A model generated the notes under the pieces. That model had not been told where the DNA came from. It did no database searches and saw nothing but the letters and a program-made list of their open reading frames with translations. The translations under genes were made by a program, and so were the position numbers. A stretch of 64,000 bases of DNA from an uncultured Treponema sp. (GTDB lineage Bacteria; Spirochaetota; Spirochaetia; Treponematales; Treponemataceae), in the NCBI GenBank assembly GCA_947167345.1, contig CAMVHR010000005.1, positions 29,702 to 93,701 of the forward strand. Reading direction: 5' to 3'. Shown here piece by piece: positions 62,633-64,000 of the stretch (within the stretch, counting starts at the first letter, position 1; each line of letters opens with the position of its first letter).

Positions 62633-64000
62633 CACATTCCTCCAAACTTATGAAGCATTGCTGATGCATGCTCTAAAGATTCTGAAGATGTTGCATCACC
62701 AGAAAGCATACGTGCTATTTCTTTTATGCGTTCCTGATTTTCAACGGGGAATACATTAGTGGAAGTTGTATTACCGGCAACACCTTTCTGTATTTTAATC
62801 TGATTATCGGCATAAACTGCAATACTGGCTAGATGTGTTATGCACAAAACCTGTTTCTTTTTTGAAAGTTTTTTTAAATGCTCTCCAATACTTACGGCTA
62901 TTTCCCCTCCTACACCTGTATCAACCTCATCAAAAATAAGAGTTGACACAGTATCGGCATCACTTAATATTGTTTTTAAAGCAAGCATTACACGACTTAA
63001 CTCACCACCTGATGCAATTCTTGAAAGAGGTAATAAAGGAGAACCGGGATTTGTACGAATCAAAAATTCAACATCATCAATACCAAACTGACTGCACTTT
63101 TGAACTAACTCAGTACCAGGTTTTTCAGCAATATGGACACTAAATTCAGCATCTTTCATCCCCAATTTTGCAAGAGTCTCCTCTATTTTTTCAGACATTA
63201 TAGTGGCAGAAGACTTTCGTTTTTCACTTAAAAACTTTGCTTTTGAATACAGTTGCTCTTCAAGAACCTTTATCTGCTGTTCCAAATCAGACTTGTCTTC
63301 CATCATGACTGAAAGCTGTTCCAATTCTTTTCTTGCATTTTCTGCATAAGTAAGAATGTCTGAAATTCCAGCATGAAGACCTGATGCATATTTTTTCTTA
63401 AGCTTATATATTATTTCCAACCTGTCCTGCACATAAGCAAGTCTTTCAGGATCAAAAACAAGAGAATTTACATATCTTGAAAACTCATCAGAAATATCTG
63501 AAAGTTCATAGAATGATGTTTGAATTCTTGAAGAAAGTTCAGATAAATTGCTGTCCAGATCTTCAGCATGAGAAAAAAACGAATTCAGTTTTTTCAGCAG
63601 AGATATAAGACCAGAAGATTCTTCTCCACCATTAAAAATTCCACTAATCTCTTCACAATCACTATACAGCTTTTCAAATGATACAAGCCTGTTTTCTTCA
63701 GCTTCTAATTCAGAATCTTCATTAAGCTTCAATCTTGCATCATCGATTTCATTAATTGCAAAAGATAACATTTCAATTCTATTCTTGCGCTCTGCTTCGC
63801 TGGAATAAAAATTTTCCATTGCACGTCGCTTTGTAACAAGCTGATTATATATTTCTGAAAAATTTTTTACGTCATCTGTAATGCCAGCATAAATATCCAA
63901 ATATCTGCGGTGTTCAGATATCTTCATTAGCGATTGCTGCTCATGCTGACCATGAATATCAACTAGGAAGGAAGCAAAATCAGAGACATCAGCCTTTGTT
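62632..64000 (-). CDS. recN: DNA repair protein RecN, missing its N-terminal end (runs off right edge)
   Basis: The frame is open to the window edge. From the edge inwards it reads FLVDIHGQHEQQSL, the conserved RecN segment after the Walker A region, which lies outside. A long coiled coil follows, then the C-terminal ATPase half with SRIASGGELSRVMLALK (signature) and LIFDEVDTGVGGEIA (Walker B) and QVLCITHLASIA. RecN is an SMC-like protein acting early in double-strand break repair. Its stop overlaps the next gene. Confidence 0.96.
   Translation of the reverse strand, partial: TKADVSDFASFLVDIHGQHEQQSLMKISEHRRYLDIYAGITDDVKNFSEIYNQLVTKRRAMENFYSSEAERKNRIEMLSFAINEIDDARLKLNEDSELEAEENRLVSFEKLYSDCEEISGIFNGGEESSGLISLLKKLNSFFSHAEDLDSNLSELSSRIQTSFYELSDISDEFSRYVNSLVFDPERLAYVQDRLEIIYKLKKKYASGLHAGISDILTYAENARKELEQLSVMMEDKSDLEQQIKVLEEQLYSKAKFLSEKRKSSATIMSEKIEETLAKLGMKDAEFSVHIAEKPGTELVQKCSQFGIDDVEFLIRTNPGSPLLPLSRIASGGELSRVMLALKTILSDADTVSTLIFDEVDTGVGGEIAVSIGEHLKKLSKKKQVLCITHLASIAVYADNQIKIQKGVAGNTTSTNVFPVENQERIKEIARMLSGDATSSESLEHASAMLHKFGGM

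Overview
The window is an A+T-rich bacterial chromosome segment and reads as a Treponema, most like the gut or rumen species. The evidence is combined: a UvrA-LptD-like gene pair that I recall as adjacent in T. pallidum, an N-terminally extended FliG of the spirochaete FliG1 kind, several class III cyclases, treponeme-type outer-membrane beta-barrels, and a sodium-pumping oxaloacetate decarboxylase suited to a fermenter. I see no insertion sequence, prophage or CRISPR array. The species cannot be fixed from sequence reading alone.

Layout. 1-2.5 kb: the rpsF-ssb-rpsR-rplI-dnaB operon on the minus strand. 2.7-9.5 kb: a plus-strand chemosensory operon of two CheW-like proteins, CheB, CheR and a hybrid CheA, ending in a nucleotide cyclase with a degenerate receiver domain. 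9.6-13.6 kb: an Rpn-type nuclease, a 23-bp palindromic repeat array, a UvrD/Rep helicase and a lipoprotein. 13.6-26.9 kb, minus strand: a glycosyltransferase, two Wzi-like outer-membrane proteins, ThiI and an exported unknown protein in one tight run, preceded by uvrA-lptD. 26.9-33.1 kb: an ArsR-type repressor divergent from an RND/MMPL transporter, a LolA-like periplasmic protein and a beta-barrel. 33.2-39.6 kb, minus strand: lon, manA, a sugar nucleotidyltransferase, deoD, a 22-bp repeat array and a split chromate-transporter pair. 39.6-46.3 kb, minus strand: a CHASE2 cyclase, an M48 protease, an SH3-like protein, an MCP, an unknown protein and HU. 46.4-47.6 kb, plus strand: tRNA-Val, tRNA-Pro and rlmJ. 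47.5-64 kb, minus strand: clpB, a tocopherol-cyclase-like protein, an M16C protease, FliG, oadGAB, an HD protein, an unknown protein and recN, which runs off the right edge.

The most interesting unit is the ArsR/RND/LolA-like/barrel cluster. A 16-bp operator-like element, GTTTAA-N4-TTRAAC, occurs three times: before the repressor, before the transporter and before the LolA-like gene. The transporter loop and the mature N-terminus of the barrel share acidic Ser-Phe/Trp-Gly-Asp repeats, which suggests that the parts work together across the envelope. A second theme is promoter layout. At seven genes (helicase, glycosyltransferase, lon, deoD, MCP, rlmJ, fliG) a -10-like hexamer ends only 6-10 nt before an ATG that has no Shine-Dalgarno sequence, which predicts leaderless mRNAs. 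Two arrays of short palindromic tandem repeats (22 and 23 bp) are a third unexplained signal.
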